The position numbers were made by a program, and so were the translations under genes. A stretch of DNA of 43,137 nucleotides from Bacteroidales bacterium (lineage in GTDB: Bacteria; Bacteroidota; Bacteroidia; Bacteroidales; UBA12170), in assembly GCA_021158405.1 (NCBI GenBank), contig JAGGUP010000181.1, positions 1 to 43,137 on the forward strand, given 5' to 3'. The notes below the pieces were generated by a model. It was not told the origin of the DNA, did no database searches, and worked only from the letters and a program-made list of their open reading frames with translations. Shown here piece after piece: positions 10,799 to 20,626 of the stretch (position 1 is the stretch's first letter; each line of letters starts with the position of its first letter).

Positions 10799-11530
10799 AT
10801 GTTTACACTCTACAAAAAAGAAATAGCCGCTTTTTTAAATACACTCATTGGTTACATTGTAATTATAGTGTTTCTGCTTATTAACGGACTTTTTTTGTGG
10901 GTTTTTCCAACGGAATACAATATCCTCAATTTCGGGTATTCTAATCTTGATTCCTTTTTTATGCTCGCTCCCATCGTTTTTTTATTTTTAATTCCTGCCA
11001 TTAGTATGCGCTTGTTTTCCGAAGAACAAAAAACCGGAACCATAGAGCTTCTTTTTACACGACCATTAAGCGATTGGCAAATAATTGGCGCAAAATATTT
11101 AGCCGCATTAAGTCTGGTTGTCATTGCTTTAATCCCAAGCCTGATTTATGTTTTTAGTGTTTACTGGTTTAGTTTTCCAGTTGGGAACCTCGACTTGGGA
11201 GTCGTTTGGGGATCTTATATTGGCTTGCTCTTTTTAGCAGCTGCTTTTGTATCTATTGGTCTTTTTTCATCGGCAATCACTGACAATCAAATGGTGGCTT
11301 TTGTTCTTGGAACTACACTTTCCGCTTTTGCTTATCTTGGTTTTGAAATTATTTATTCACTCGATTTATTCGGAAATTTCGATTTGTTTGTTCAATCTCT
11401 CGGCATTCAGGCGCATTATATTTCTATTCGGCGTGGGGTTATCGATTTACGCGATTTGGTTTATTTCATTAGCCTTTCCGGACTATTTCTATTATTTACT
11501 CACACCCTTTTAAGTCGTAGGAAATGGTAG
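10799..11530 (+). CDS. gldF: Gliding-motility-associated ABC transporter permease GldF
   Basis: ABC-2-type permease with MRLFSEEQKTGTIELLFTRPLSDWQII; adjacent to gldG. Confidence 0.85.
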   Translation: MFTLYKKEIAAFLNTLIGYIVIIVFLLINGLFLWVFPTEYNILNFGYSNLDSFFMLAPIVFLFLIPAISMRLFSEEQKTGTIELLFTRPLSDWQIIGAKYLAALSLVVIALIPSLIYVFSVYWFSFPVGNLDLGVVWGSYIGLLFLAAAFVSIGLFSSAITDNQMVAFVLGTTLSAFAYLGFEIIYSLDLFGNFDLFVQSLGIQAHYISIRRGVIDLRDLVYFISLSGLFLLFTHTLLSRRKW

Positions 11531-13275
11531 ATAAAAAACAAATGCATAAAAGAAATAATCGTCAAAAAAGCCTTTTCCGACTTGCCTTTGGGATTCTTGT
11601 CCTTTTCTTGCTAAACCTTTTGGTTGCCAAGGTTTATTTACGATTTGATTTAACAGCCGAAAAAAGATATACGCTCTCGGAAGGAACCATTAAAACACTC
11701 CAACAATTAGACGATTACGCTTATTTTAAGGTGTATTTGGAAGGTGATTTCCCTGCAGGATTTAAAAAACTACGCAATGAAACCCGCGATATGCTGGAGG
11801 AATTTAAAGCCTGCAGCCCCTTTATTGAATATACTTTTGTTAATCCATCTGGCATAGCCAATAAAGAGAAACGGAAAATATTAATTCAAGAGCTTGTAGA
11901 TAAAGGCTTGCAGCCGACCAATTTACATGTAAATAAAAAAGAGGGCAAAAGTCAAATACTTATTTTTCCGAGTCTAATCATTCAATATAAAGGTAAGGAA
12001 ATTCCTGTTGAATTATTAAAAAGCCAACTAGGTGTTGCTCCGGAACGCGTGCTGAATAATTCGATAGAAAACCTCGAATATAATTTAACTTCGGCATTGC
12101 TTGCTTTGGTTGAAGAAAGAAAACCTACCGTAGCATTTTTAGATGGACATGGCGAATTACAAGGCGCTTATTTAGCAGATATTGTTCAATCCTTGAGTGC
12201 TTCTTATCGCTTGGGTAGTTTGCGCATTGATAGCCGAATGAGTAGTTTATTCGCCGTAGATTCCACTTCAAAAGAAATTCTCGATAAACCCATCATTGAT
12301 GCTCTAATTATTGCTCAACCTACAAAGCCATTTTCCGAAGCCGATAAATACGTGATTGATCAATACATTATGTATGGAGGGAAAGTTTTTTGGTTGATCG
12401 ATCCTGTTTTTGCAAATATGGATAGTTTGCGCTTGAGTAGTCAAACGGTAGCAGTAAAAAACGAGCTCAATCTGGAAGACCAATTATTCAAATATGGGGT
12501 TCGATTAAACGCCAATTTATTGCTCGATTTGAATGCGCGATCCATCCCTATTGTCACAGGAATGATTGGTAATCAACCTCAACAAGAACTGCTTCCCTGG
12601 CTGTATTTTCCTGTTTTAATACCTCAATCTCAGCATGCTATTGTACGTAATCTAAATTCCATTATGACGGAATTTTCATCTACTTTGGATACGGTGAGTA
12701 CAGATCATGTCAAGAAAACTATTTTGTTACAATCGTCCCTTTATTCACGATTAGTTTCAACTCCGGCAATTATCGATTTATCCTTGCTTGAAGAGCAGCC
12801 CGATGCGCGTTTTTATCAAACGCCACCCCAAGCAGTTGTTGTGCTTTTAGATGGATCGTTCACAAGTTTGTTTGCCAATAGAATTCCTCCGGTGTTAAAA
12901 GATAATTTTAAGTTGCCACCACGAAAAAACGAAAGTGTAAAAACAAGTATGATCATTAGTGCTGACGGTGATTTGATAAAAAATCAATTGCATTATAATC
13001 AACACTATCCCTTGCCATTGGGTTTTGATCAGTTTACACAACAAACGTATGGGAATAAAGAATTTATTGTTAATGCACTAAATTATTTTACACAACAAAA
13101 TGGCTTAATCAACATTCGTTCGAGGAAAATAACATTACGCATGCTGGATAAAAACAAAGTAGAACAAAACCTCGTTTTTATTCAAGTTATAAATGTTTTT
13201 CTTCCCTTGGTAATAACAATTCTTTTTGGCCTTTTTCTAGCTTTTAGGCGAAAAATAAAATATACGGTTAAATAG
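11524..13275 (+). CDS. gldG: Gliding-motility-associated ABC transporter substrate-binding protein GldG
   Basis: RFDLTAEKRYTLSEGTIKTLQQLDDYAYFKVYLEGDFPAGFKKL; ABC_transp_aux layout; N- and C-terminal TM; overlaps gldF end. Confidence 0.88.
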   Translation: MVDKKQMHKRNNRQKSLFRLAFGILVLFLLNLLVAKVYLRFDLTAEKRYTLSEGTIKTLQQLDDYAYFKVYLEGDFPAGFKKLRNETRDMLEEFKACSPFIEYTFVNPSGIANKEKRKILIQELVDKGLQPTNLHVNKKEGKSQILIFPSLIIQYKGKEIPVELLKSQLGVAPERVLNNSIENLEYNLTSALLALVEERKPTVAFLDGHGELQGAYLADIVQSLSASYRLGSLRIDSRMSSLFAVDSTSKEILDKPIIDALIIAQPTKPFSEADKYVIDQYIMYGGKVFWLIDPVFANMDSLRLSSQTVAVKNELNLEDQLFKYGVRLNANLLLDLNARSIPIVTGMIGNQPQQELLPWLYFPVLIPQSQHAIVRNLNSIMTEFSSTLDTVSTDHVKKTILLQSSLYSRLVSTPAIIDLSLLEEQPDARFYQTPPQAVVVLLDGSFTSLFANRIPPVLKDNFKLPPRKNESVKTSMIISADGDLIKNQLHYNQHYPLPLGFDQFTQQTYGNKEFIVNALNYFTQQNGLINIRSRKITLRMLDKNKVEQNLVFIQVINVFLPLVITILFGLFLAFRRKIKYTVK

Positions 13276-13515
13276 AGCGGGGGTTTCAAGCCGAGAGCAA
13301 AGCAAAACCCATATTGTTTTTTAACCGGCCACAAATATATATTTTTATTTATTATAACGAATTTATCCCTTCAACACGAGGAAAAACAAGATTCCTCAAC
13401 ATCAATTCTCCAGTTTCATCACAAGAACAAGAATAAAACCACTAAGCTCTTGACCTATTATACGATCAATCCTTTTTCCTTGACCATTAAATTTTTTTTT
13501 TAGCCTTTTCTCGCT

Positions 13516-13523
13516 TATCTTTG
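13516..13523 (+). promoter_or_regulatory. Bacteroidota -7 box TATCTTTG for the GDH operon
   Basis: Matches TAnnTTTG, 17 nt upstream of ATG at 13541. Confidence 0.5.
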
Positions 13524-13540
13524 GTGAAAGCAAAAACCAA

Positions 13541-14827
13541 ATGAGTACAGCCGCTTATAATGCATTTCATAGTGCACAAAAACAATTTGACCAAGCAGCA
13601 GAAATTCTGGAGCTCGATCAAGCCACTCGTGATTTATTAAGAACGCCTATGAGGGAGTTTCATTTCAACATTCCGATTCGTATGGACAATGGGAACATGC
13701 AGATATTTAAAGGTTTTCGAGTACAACATAACGATGCACGAGGACCTTCAAAAGGAGGCGTTCGTTTTCATCCGCAGGAAACCATCGATCTTGTTAGAGC
13801 TTTGGCAATGTGGGTAAGTTGGAAAACTGCAGTCGTGGATATTCCATTAGGCGGAAGTAAAGGTGGAATTGTTTGCGATCCGCACAACCTAAGTCTTTTT
13901 GAACAAGAACGTTTATGTCGTGGATGGGTAAGGCAAATCGTGAAGAATATTGGACCTCATCTTGATGTGCCTGCTCCTGATATTATGACCAACTCTCAAC
14001 ATATGCTCTGGATGCTTGATGAATATGAAGTTTTGACTGGAACCAAAGCCCCAGGATTTATTACGGGAAAACCAATAAGTATGGGCGGTAGTTTAGGGCG
14101 AAAAGAAGCTACCGGATATGGGATTATCATCACTTTGCGTGAAGCTTTAAAAGAATTAAATAGGGATGCTTCCGAAACAACGGCCAGTATTCAGGGCTTT
14201 GGTAATGTAGGACAACATGCCTTTGAATTGTATTCTCAAATTGGGGGTAAAGTATTGAGTGTTGCAAGTTGGAGCCAACAAGACCAATGCAGTTATACTT
14301 TTTATAAAAAAGACGGAATAGATTATTCTGAATTGAAAAGCATTACGGATCGCTTTGGAGGCATTGATAAAGAGAAGGCTTTGGCATTGAATTATAAAGT
14401 TTTACCTGGGGATGATTGGATCGCACAGGAAGTTGATATCCTTATTCCTGCAGCTATTGAAAATCAAATTAGCATGGATAATGTAGCACGCATTCATCCT
14501 AAAGTAAAAATTATTGCTGAAGGAGCAAATGGACCAACCACTCCCGAAGCTGGGGAGGTTCTTGATGCTAAAGGCCTATTTACAATTCCTGATTTTTTAG
14601 CTGGTTCGGGAGGTGTTACGTGTAGTTATTTTGAACAAGTTCAGAGCAATATGAATTATTATTGGACGAAAGACGAAGTATTAAGCAAGCTGGATCTTAA
14701 AATGACTACAGCCTATGTTTCTGTGAGCGATTTCGCTTTAAAATACAAAGTGCCCATGCGGCAAGCGGCCTATCTGATTGCAGTCGATCGCGTAGCGCAG
14801 GCATCTAAAGACAGAGGTTGGGTATAA
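13541..14827 (+). CDS. Glu/Leu/Phe/Val dehydrogenase (glutamate dehydrogenase, NAD(P)-dependent)
   Basis: GPSKGGVRFHP, DIPLGGSKGGI, VPAPDIMTNSQHMLWMLDEYE, QGFGNVGQHA, EGANGPTTPEA, GVTCSYFEQVQ. Confidence 0.94.
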   Translation: MSTAAYNAFHSAQKQFDQAAEILELDQATRDLLRTPMREFHFNIPIRMDNGNMQIFKGFRVQHNDARGPSKGGVRFHPQETIDLVRALAMWVSWKTAVVDIPLGGSKGGIVCDPHNLSLFEQERLCRGWVRQIVKNIGPHLDVPAPDIMTNSQHMLWMLDEYEVLTGTKAPGFITGKPISMGGSLGRKEATGYGIIITLREALKELNRDASETTASIQGFGNVGQHAFELYSQIGGKVLSVASWSQQDQCSYTFYKKDGIDYSELKSITDRFGGIDKEKALALNYKVLPGDDWIAQEVDILIPAAIENQISMDNVARIHPKVKIIAEGANGPTTPEAGEVLDAKGLFTIPDFLAGSGGVTCSYFEQVQSNMNYYWTKDEVLSKLDLKMTTAYVSVSDFALKYKVPMRQAAYLIAVDRVAQASKDRGWV

Positions 14828-14846
14828 TATAAAATCCGTAAATAAT

Positions 14847-16592
14847 ATGGATAAAATCGAAAATACAATTGCACGTTTCAACCGAAACTTTTATCATCCC
14901 GAAAATAAGATTACGTATATCGGAAATGGTTCTTTTGGAGGAAAAGCACATGGTTTACTTCGTATCCATTCCATGTTGAAAGAGAAATTTCAAACAAAAA
15001 AACATCCTGAATTTGAGGTTGGAGTTCCAGTACTCACTGTTCTTCGTACAGATGTTTTTGATGCTTTTATGAAGCAAAACAATCTATACTCCCTTGCTTA
15101 TTCCAATGTATCAGATGATAAAATTGCTCATGCATTTCAAAAAGCAGAACTGCCTTTTGGTATTTTAGGAGACCTAAGAGCACTTATTGAAGATGTGCAT
15201 AATCCACTTGCTATAAGATCTTCCAGTCTTTTGGAAGATGCCATGCATGAGCCCTTTGCCGGTGTTTATGGCACTAAAATGACACCTAATAATCAACTTG
15301 ATGCCGATAGTCGGTTCCGAAAATTAGTGGAAGCAATAAAATTTGTTTTTGCCTCCACATTTTTCAACGCAGCGAAAGATTATATGCGAGCTTGCTCTCA
15401 TAAAACAGAAGATGAAAAAATGGCAGTCATCATTCAAGAAGTGGTAGGAAAGCGTCAAGACAATTTGTATTATCCCGATATTTCAGGAGTTGGCCGATCC
15501 TATAATTATTATGCTTTTGGAAATGCCAATCCTAAAGAGGGTATAGTTAATCTAGCTCTTGGTTTGGGGAAAACAATTGTCGATGGTGGATTATCCTGGT
15601 CTTATTCACCAGCCTTACCCAAACTGGATCCTCCCTTTGGTTCTATCAACGAGATGATGAAAAATACTCAAACGCGTTTTTGGACAGTAAATATGGGTGC
15701 TCCATCGGCGTATAATCCGATTAAGGAAACCGAATATTTATTAGAAAACGATTTAACAATTGCCGATAAAGGAAAAAATTTAAAATATGCTGCTTCCACT
15801 TTGGATGTAAGCTCCGGACGAATCGTTATGGGTATTGGCAAAAAAGGCCCTAGAATTTTAAACTTTGCATCCATCTTACGTTTAGACGAACCTCCTCTCA
15901 ATGATCTTTTAACAAATTTGATGCGGCTCACCGAAGAAAATTACTCCGCTCCGGTTGAAATAGAATTTGCATTGAGTTTTTCTGATACGGGTATTCATCA
16001 GTTTGGTTTTCTGCAGGCACGGCCAATGAATGTTTCTTTTGAGGAAGTAGAAATTGGAGATGAAGCATTTTACAGTAATGAGGCACTCGTTTCTTCTGAA
16101 CGTGTTTTAGGAAATGGCATAGATGAAACAATATGCGATATCATTTACATAAAACCGGAATCATTTGATACGATGAAAACTCAGGAAATCGCTATCGAAC
16201 TAGAAAAAATAAATAAAGAGCTCCTTAAACAAAAACGAAAATACTTAATGATAGGTTTTGGTAGATGGGGAACTTCCGATGCTTCCGCTGGTATTCCAGT
16301 CAATTGGGGACAAATTTCCGGAGCTAAGGCTATTGTTGAAGCTAGTCTGGATAATATTAACTTTGAGCAAAGTCAAGGTTCGCATTTTTTTCACAATGTG
16401 AGCGGATTTCAAGTGCTTTATTTTTCGGTAGAGAAGATCAACTATAAACAAATCAACTGGGAATGGTTAACCCATCAAAAAAGCTTAAAGGAGACTCTTT
16501 ATCTGCGCCACCTTCGTTTGAATCATCCGCTAAAAATTGAAGTAGACGGCAAATGTGGCCGAGGAATTATTTTTAAACCACAAAGCAAATGA
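14847..16592 (+). CDS. PEP/pyruvate-binding (PPDK_N-like) domain protein without recognisable swivel/TIM-barrel domains (paralog A)
   Basis: GNGSFGGKAHGL, AIRSSSLLEDAMHEPFAGVYGT, VIIQEVVG, FLQARPM, then GFGRWGTSDASAGIPVNWGQISGAKAIVE…QGSHFFHN; 19 nt after GDH. Confidence 0.85.
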   Translation: MDKIENTIARFNRNFYHPENKITYIGNGSFGGKAHGLLRIHSMLKEKFQTKKHPEFEVGVPVLTVLRTDVFDAFMKQNNLYSLAYSNVSDDKIAHAFQKAELPFGILGDLRALIEDVHNPLAIRSSSLLEDAMHEPFAGVYGTKMTPNNQLDADSRFRKLVEAIKFVFASTFFNAAKDYMRACSHKTEDEKMAVIIQEVVGKRQDNLYYPDISGVGRSYNYYAFGNANPKEGIVNLALGLGKTIVDGGLSWSYSPALPKLDPPFGSINEMMKNTQTRFWTVNMGAPSAYNPIKETEYLLENDLTIADKGKNLKYAASTLDVSSGRIVMGIGKKGPRILNFASILRLDEPPLNDLLTNLMRLTEENYSAPVEIEFALSFSDTGIHQFGFLQARPMNVSFEEVEIGDEAFYSNEALVSSERVLGNGIDETICDIIYIKPESFDTMKTQEIAIELEKINKELLKQKRKYLMIGFGRWGTSDASAGIPVNWGQISGAKAIVEASLDNINFEQSQGSHFFHNVSGFQVLYFSVEKINYKQINWEWLTHQKSLKETLYLRHLRLNHPLKIEVDGKCGRGIIFKPQSK

Positions 16593-19500
16593 CAGAAAAC
16601 AAACCTCTAAATCAGATGATTGGCGAACTTCAAGAGCGTGCCAAAGAATTAAACTGCCTGTATAAAATTCAGGAAATTTTGAACGAGCACAATATAAGCA
16701 TTGAACAAGCCGCTTATGATTTACTCAAAGCCATTCCTCCCGGTTGGCAATATCCTGATATTTGCAAAGTTGAAATCAGCATTGCTCAAGGAACTTTTAA
16801 ATCTTTTGGTTTTGAAGAGTCCAAATGGACGCTAACAGCTGATATTCAAGCACAGGAGAGATCGTTTGGTCAAATAAAAGTGATGTACAATGAGATTAGA
16901 TCCAAGGCTTATCAAGGTCCGTTTCTGAAAGAAGAATTAAAACTGATTAAGAGTATTGCCGAAAGCCTTGGACTATTTTTACTTCATTTGGAGCTTAAAA
17001 AGGTATTTGAAAAAAATTCCAAAAGTGAAAAAGTAGATAATAATAGTGACTGGAAAATCATTTTAGATATGCTCAGTCATACCGATCCAAAATTATTGAT
17101 TCGTATTTCGCGAAAAATGATCAATACACTTTGCTGGACCAATGTGAGTGGAGCTGAGAATTTACTCGAAGGATTCAGTCCTTCCTTTAAAGGTAAAAAT
17201 GAAATGAATAAAGAAAGCAATGCTCCTTTTGAACGCGTTGCCGACAATGATTTAATTGCCTTAAGTTATGAGATTTTTGATTTAGCTTCCAATAATATCG
17301 ATCGTGAGGATATTTTAAACCATATCAATAAATGGATAACTGAAGACCGCTCCGTATTTTTAACAGAAAAACTCGAAAACATGGGTTCTTCTTTAGAGGA
17401 TATTAGCAATGCTGTAGAACGTTTTTATCATTTAGGAACAACGACTTCCTTACTTTCGATTCAGCGCGATAAAAGCTTACGTATTGCTCTGATTACTCGT
17501 CTGTTAACCGATCATACGGATTATATTGAAGTAGCGAAAAATCATCTGAATATAGATCATTTCAATACATTAATTCAACGAATAATTTATCCACTAAACA
17601 GTCATGGTAAAATTGGAGGAAAGAGTGCTGGTTTGTTTTTAGCTCAACAAATTTTGAAGCAAGAAAATGAACTGAACCCCCTTTTTAAAGATATCAAAAT
17701 TCCTAAAACTTGGTATATCGCCTCCGATGGATTGCTCAACTTTATGAGTTATAATAGCTTAGAAGATATGCTGGAGCAAAAATACAAGGAGATTGGATTG
17801 GTGCGACAAGAATATCCTTATGTTATTCACGTATTTAAGAGTTCTTCTTTTTCGCCGGAAATATTAAAGGGCTTAAGTCTTGCCTTAGACGATTTTGGTG
17901 AAGGGCCTCTTATTGTACGTAGTTCCAGCTTATTAGAGGATCGAGTTGGGACTGCTTTTGCAGGAAAATACAAAAGCTTATTTATCCCAAATCAAGGCAA
18001 TAAAAAAAAACGAATGGCTGCTTTAACAGACGCCATAGCTGAAGTCTACGCTTCCATTTTTGGCCCTGATCCTATCGAATATAGATTACAAAATAAACTA
18101 CTCGATTATCATGAAGAAATGGGAATAATGATACAAGAAGTGGTAGGAAATCAAGTAGGCCCCTATTTCTTCCCAGCCTTTGCAGGCGTTGGATTTAGTC
18201 AAAATAATTACCCTTGGTCAAGCCGAATTCAACAGAGTGATGGTTTACTTCGATTAGTTCCCGGACTTGGGACACGCGCTGTTGACAGAACCAGCAATGA
18301 TTATCCTGTAATGATTGCTCCAGGCCAACCTAATTTAAGGGTGAATTCTTCACCCGATGAAATTATACGTTATTCACCCAAATACATCGATGTTGTCAAT
18401 ATAGAAAAAGGGGAATTTGAAACTATAGAAATAGACACTTTATTGAAAAAATATGGCGATATCTACCCAACCATTAGCAAGCTAATTTCTAGTATCGAAA
18501 TGGATCGTATTCTTCCGGCAAAGGCATTTGGTAACAATTTTCTAAAAAATGAATATGTATTTTCATTCGATGGCTTAATTAATAAAACGAAATTTATTAA
18601 TCAAATGAAAGCCATATTAAATACTTTAGAAGCTAAATACAAATTACCTGTAGATATTGAATTTGCACACGATGGAAATCACCTCTATTTGTTACAAAGT
18701 CGAGCTCAAAGCAAATATCTGTATTCGAAACCCGTACCCATTCCAGGAGATATATCAGCTGAAAAAAGTGTTTTTTCGGCTAATAAATACATCTCTAACT
18801 GTCTCCTCCAAAATCTCACCCATATTGTATATGTAGATCCAAATGAGTATGCTCAGCTTCCCGATTATCAGAGCATGATTAATGTCGGAAAAGCAGTCGG
18901 CCGTTTGAATCAATTACTCCCCAGAAGACAATTTATTTTAATGGGACCTGGGCGTTGGGGAAGTCGGGGAGATATTAAATTAGGCGTTAGCGTAAGTTAT
19001 TCCGACATTAACAATACCAGTATGTTGATTGAAATTGCCAGAAAACATCGCGATAGCAATCCCGAATATACAGCTGACCTTTCTTTTGGCACACATTTTT
19101 TCCAAGATCTTATGGAAGCCAATATCCGGTATTTACCTTTATATCCTGATGAGAGTCCATGTATTTTCAATGAAACTTTACTTACACAAACAGAAAGTGT
19201 TTTTGCTGATTTGCTCCCCGAATATACAGCACTTTGCAATGTAATTAAGGTAATTGATATACCGGCTACTTTTGAAAACAATGTATTGAATATAGCTATG
19301 AATGCGAAACAAGGGAAAGCGCTGGCTTATATTGGTGGTACGAATGATGAAACGCTTTCTTTTATTGAAAAAGAGCAGGCCGCAAAATTGCAAAACGATA
19401 CAGAAATACATTGGCAATGGCGTTTGCTAAATGCAGAACGCATTGCGGCTTTACTAGATCCAAAACGCTTTGGTGTTAAAGCAATATACCTTTTTGGAAG

Positions 19501-19780
19501 TGTAAAAAACGCAAGTGCTAAAGCCGATAGCGATATTAATCTGCTCATTCACTTTTTAGGAAATAAAACTCAAAGGGGAGAATTAATGGCTTGGTTAGAA
19601 GGATGGAGTCAGAGTTTGGCCCAGATTAACTTTTCACGAACGGGACATAAAAGTAAAGGCTTATTAGATGTTCATATAATTTGTGACGAAGACATTAAAA
19701 ACAAAACTGTTTTTGCTCGTAAAATTAATGCAGTTACGGATGCTGCCCGACCACTACCTTTGGGAACACAATTAAAATAG
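16589..19780 (+). CDS. Sensor (GAF-like) + PEP/pyruvate-binding (PPDK_N-like) + C-terminal nucleotidyltransferase fusion protein (paralog B)
   Basis: ATG overlaps TGA of previous gene; N-term ELNCLYKIQEIL…IPPGWQYPDICKVEI…GPFLKEELKLIKSIAESLGLFL; KIGGKSAGLFLAQ, IVRSSSLLEDRVGTAFAGKYKS, GPGRWGSRGDIKLGV…FGTHFFQ; C-term YLFGSVKNASAKADSDINLLI (GSx8DxD NTase motif). Confidence 0.83.
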   Translation: MTENKPLNQMIGELQERAKELNCLYKIQEILNEHNISIEQAAYDLLKAIPPGWQYPDICKVEISIAQGTFKSFGFEESKWTLTADIQAQERSFGQIKVMYNEIRSKAYQGPFLKEELKLIKSIAESLGLFLLHLELKKVFEKNSKSEKVDNNSDWKIILDMLSHTDPKLLIRISRKMINTLCWTNVSGAENLLEGFSPSFKGKNEMNKESNAPFERVADNDLIALSYEIFDLASNNIDREDILNHINKWITEDRSVFLTEKLENMGSSLEDISNAVERFYHLGTTTSLLSIQRDKSLRIALITRLLTDHTDYIEVAKNHLNIDHFNTLIQRIIYPLNSHGKIGGKSAGLFLAQQILKQENELNPLFKDIKIPKTWYIASDGLLNFMSYNSLEDMLEQKYKEIGLVRQEYPYVIHVFKSSSFSPEILKGLSLALDDFGEGPLIVRSSSLLEDRVGTAFAGKYKSLFIPNQGNKKKRMAALTDAIAEVYASIFGPDPIEYRLQNKLLDYHEEMGIMIQEVVGNQVGPYFFPAFAGVGFSQNNYPWSSRIQQSDGLLRLVPGLGTRAVDRTSNDYPVMIAPGQPNLRVNSSPDEIIRYSPKYIDVVNIEKGEFETIEIDTLLKKYGDIYPTISKLISSIEMDRILPAKAFGNNFLKNEYVFSFDGLINKTKFINQMKAILNTLEAKYKLPVDIEFAHDGNHLYLLQSRAQSKYLYSKPVPIPGDISAEKSVFSANKYISNCLLQNLTHIVYVDPNEYAQLPDYQSMINVGKAVGRLNQLLPRRQFILMGPGRWGSRGDIKLGVSVSYSDINNTSMLIEIARKHRDSNPEYTADLSFGTHFFQDLMEANIRYLPLYPDESPCIFNETLLTQTESVFADLLPEYTALCNVIKVIDIPATFENNVLNIAMNAKQGKALAYIGGTNDETLSFIEKEQAAKLQNDTEIHWQWRLLNAERIAALLDPKRFGVKAIYLFGSVKNASAKADSDINLLIHFLGNKTQRGELMAWLEGWSQSLAQINFSRTGHKSKGLLDVHIICDEDIKNKTVFARKINAVTDAARPLPLGTQLK

Positions 19781-19900
19781 TATCGTTCTGTTTTACCGAC
19801 ACTTAAATATTTTTTATACAAAACTGAGAGAAACGGAAGGTTTATCTTCAACACTTAGTCCTTCTCTCCAACTGAGACAAGTTTACTTCGTCAATAAGAT

Positions 19901-20626
19901 TTATGCCAATACAATTTCCAATACTTCGTGAGAACATAGCGGCTTAAATTCAGGTGAGTGAAGCTGAAAATAATTTAAAATATGTCCGAGCATTGTTTTT
20001 CTCATTTGTTTCGAGATCGTAGTTTGTTTAAAATATTCAAAGCTTAATGCAGAAGCGTTGTAAAAAAACAAACTTTCTTCTTCATTTAATTTATAAATCC
20101 CAAGACGCTGATCGGCATGAAACTTTCCGTCAGCTAAATCGAATAATGCTCCTGTAGTATAACTTCCGTTTGCCGGACCAAATCCTAAATGTTTGCTCAA
20201 CTGCACAGCAAAATGCAAATGAAAGCTCGAAAATTGATCTTCCGATAAATCGAGTAATTGAATGGCATTAAAAAGATAATGAAATAGCGGCGCATTTGCT
20301 TCCTCTTCGCGAATTGAATTATAAATCAATTCATTTAAAAATAGGGCTATTGAGCTTTTTCGAATATCATAAGGCAAGGTCTTAAAGATATATGCTTTTT
20401 TGAGCTCTTTAATATACTGCAAATCTTTATTCTCCCGATTATACACTTCCATATCGAGTAGAGATAGAAGCTGAAGATTATTGGCTTTTGTTTTTGCTTT
20501 TGTTTTTCTAACTCCTTGAATAAGATAGGATTTCAGACCAAAATACTCCGTATAAATTTTAGCTACAACACTGGTTTCGCTGTAGTTAATCGTTTTCAAA
20601 ACTATCCCTTGAGTTTTAGCAAGCAT
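19901..20626 (-). CDS. recO: DNA repair protein RecO
   Basis: N-term KTQGIVLKTINYSETSVVAKIYTEYFGLKSYLIQGVRKTKAK OB-fold region typical of RecO. Confidence 0.88.
   Translation of the reverse strand: MLAKTQGIVLKTINYSETSVVAKIYTEYFGLKSYLIQGVRKTKAKTKANNLQLLSLLDMEVYNRENKDLQYIKELKKAYIFKTLPYDIRKSSIALFLNELIYNSIREEEANAPLFHYLFNAIQLLDLSEDQFSSFHLHFAVQLSKHLGFGPANGSYTTGALFDLADGKFHADQRLGIYKLNEEESLFFYNASALSFEYFKQTTISKQMRKTMLGHILNYFQLHSPEFKPLCSHEVLEIVLA

Noticed and set aside
14847-19780. Annotating the two large genes as PEP synthase (ppsA) or PPDK
   Set aside because: Only the N-terminal nucleotide-binding type domain is recognisable; no swivel His motif or PEP-binding barrel was found by eye.
16589-19780. 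MNT/HEPN-like toxin-antitoxin or defence interpretation of the NTase domain
   Set aside because: The NTase is fused to a metabolic-type ATP-binding protein in a GDH operon; no HEPN partner or defence neighbours are present.
19820-19885. Inverted/direct repeat AACTGAGAGAA…CCTTCTCTCCAACTGAGACAA after the NTase fusion gene
   Set aside because: Imperfect arms with no T-run and alternative alignments; too weak to call a terminator or element.
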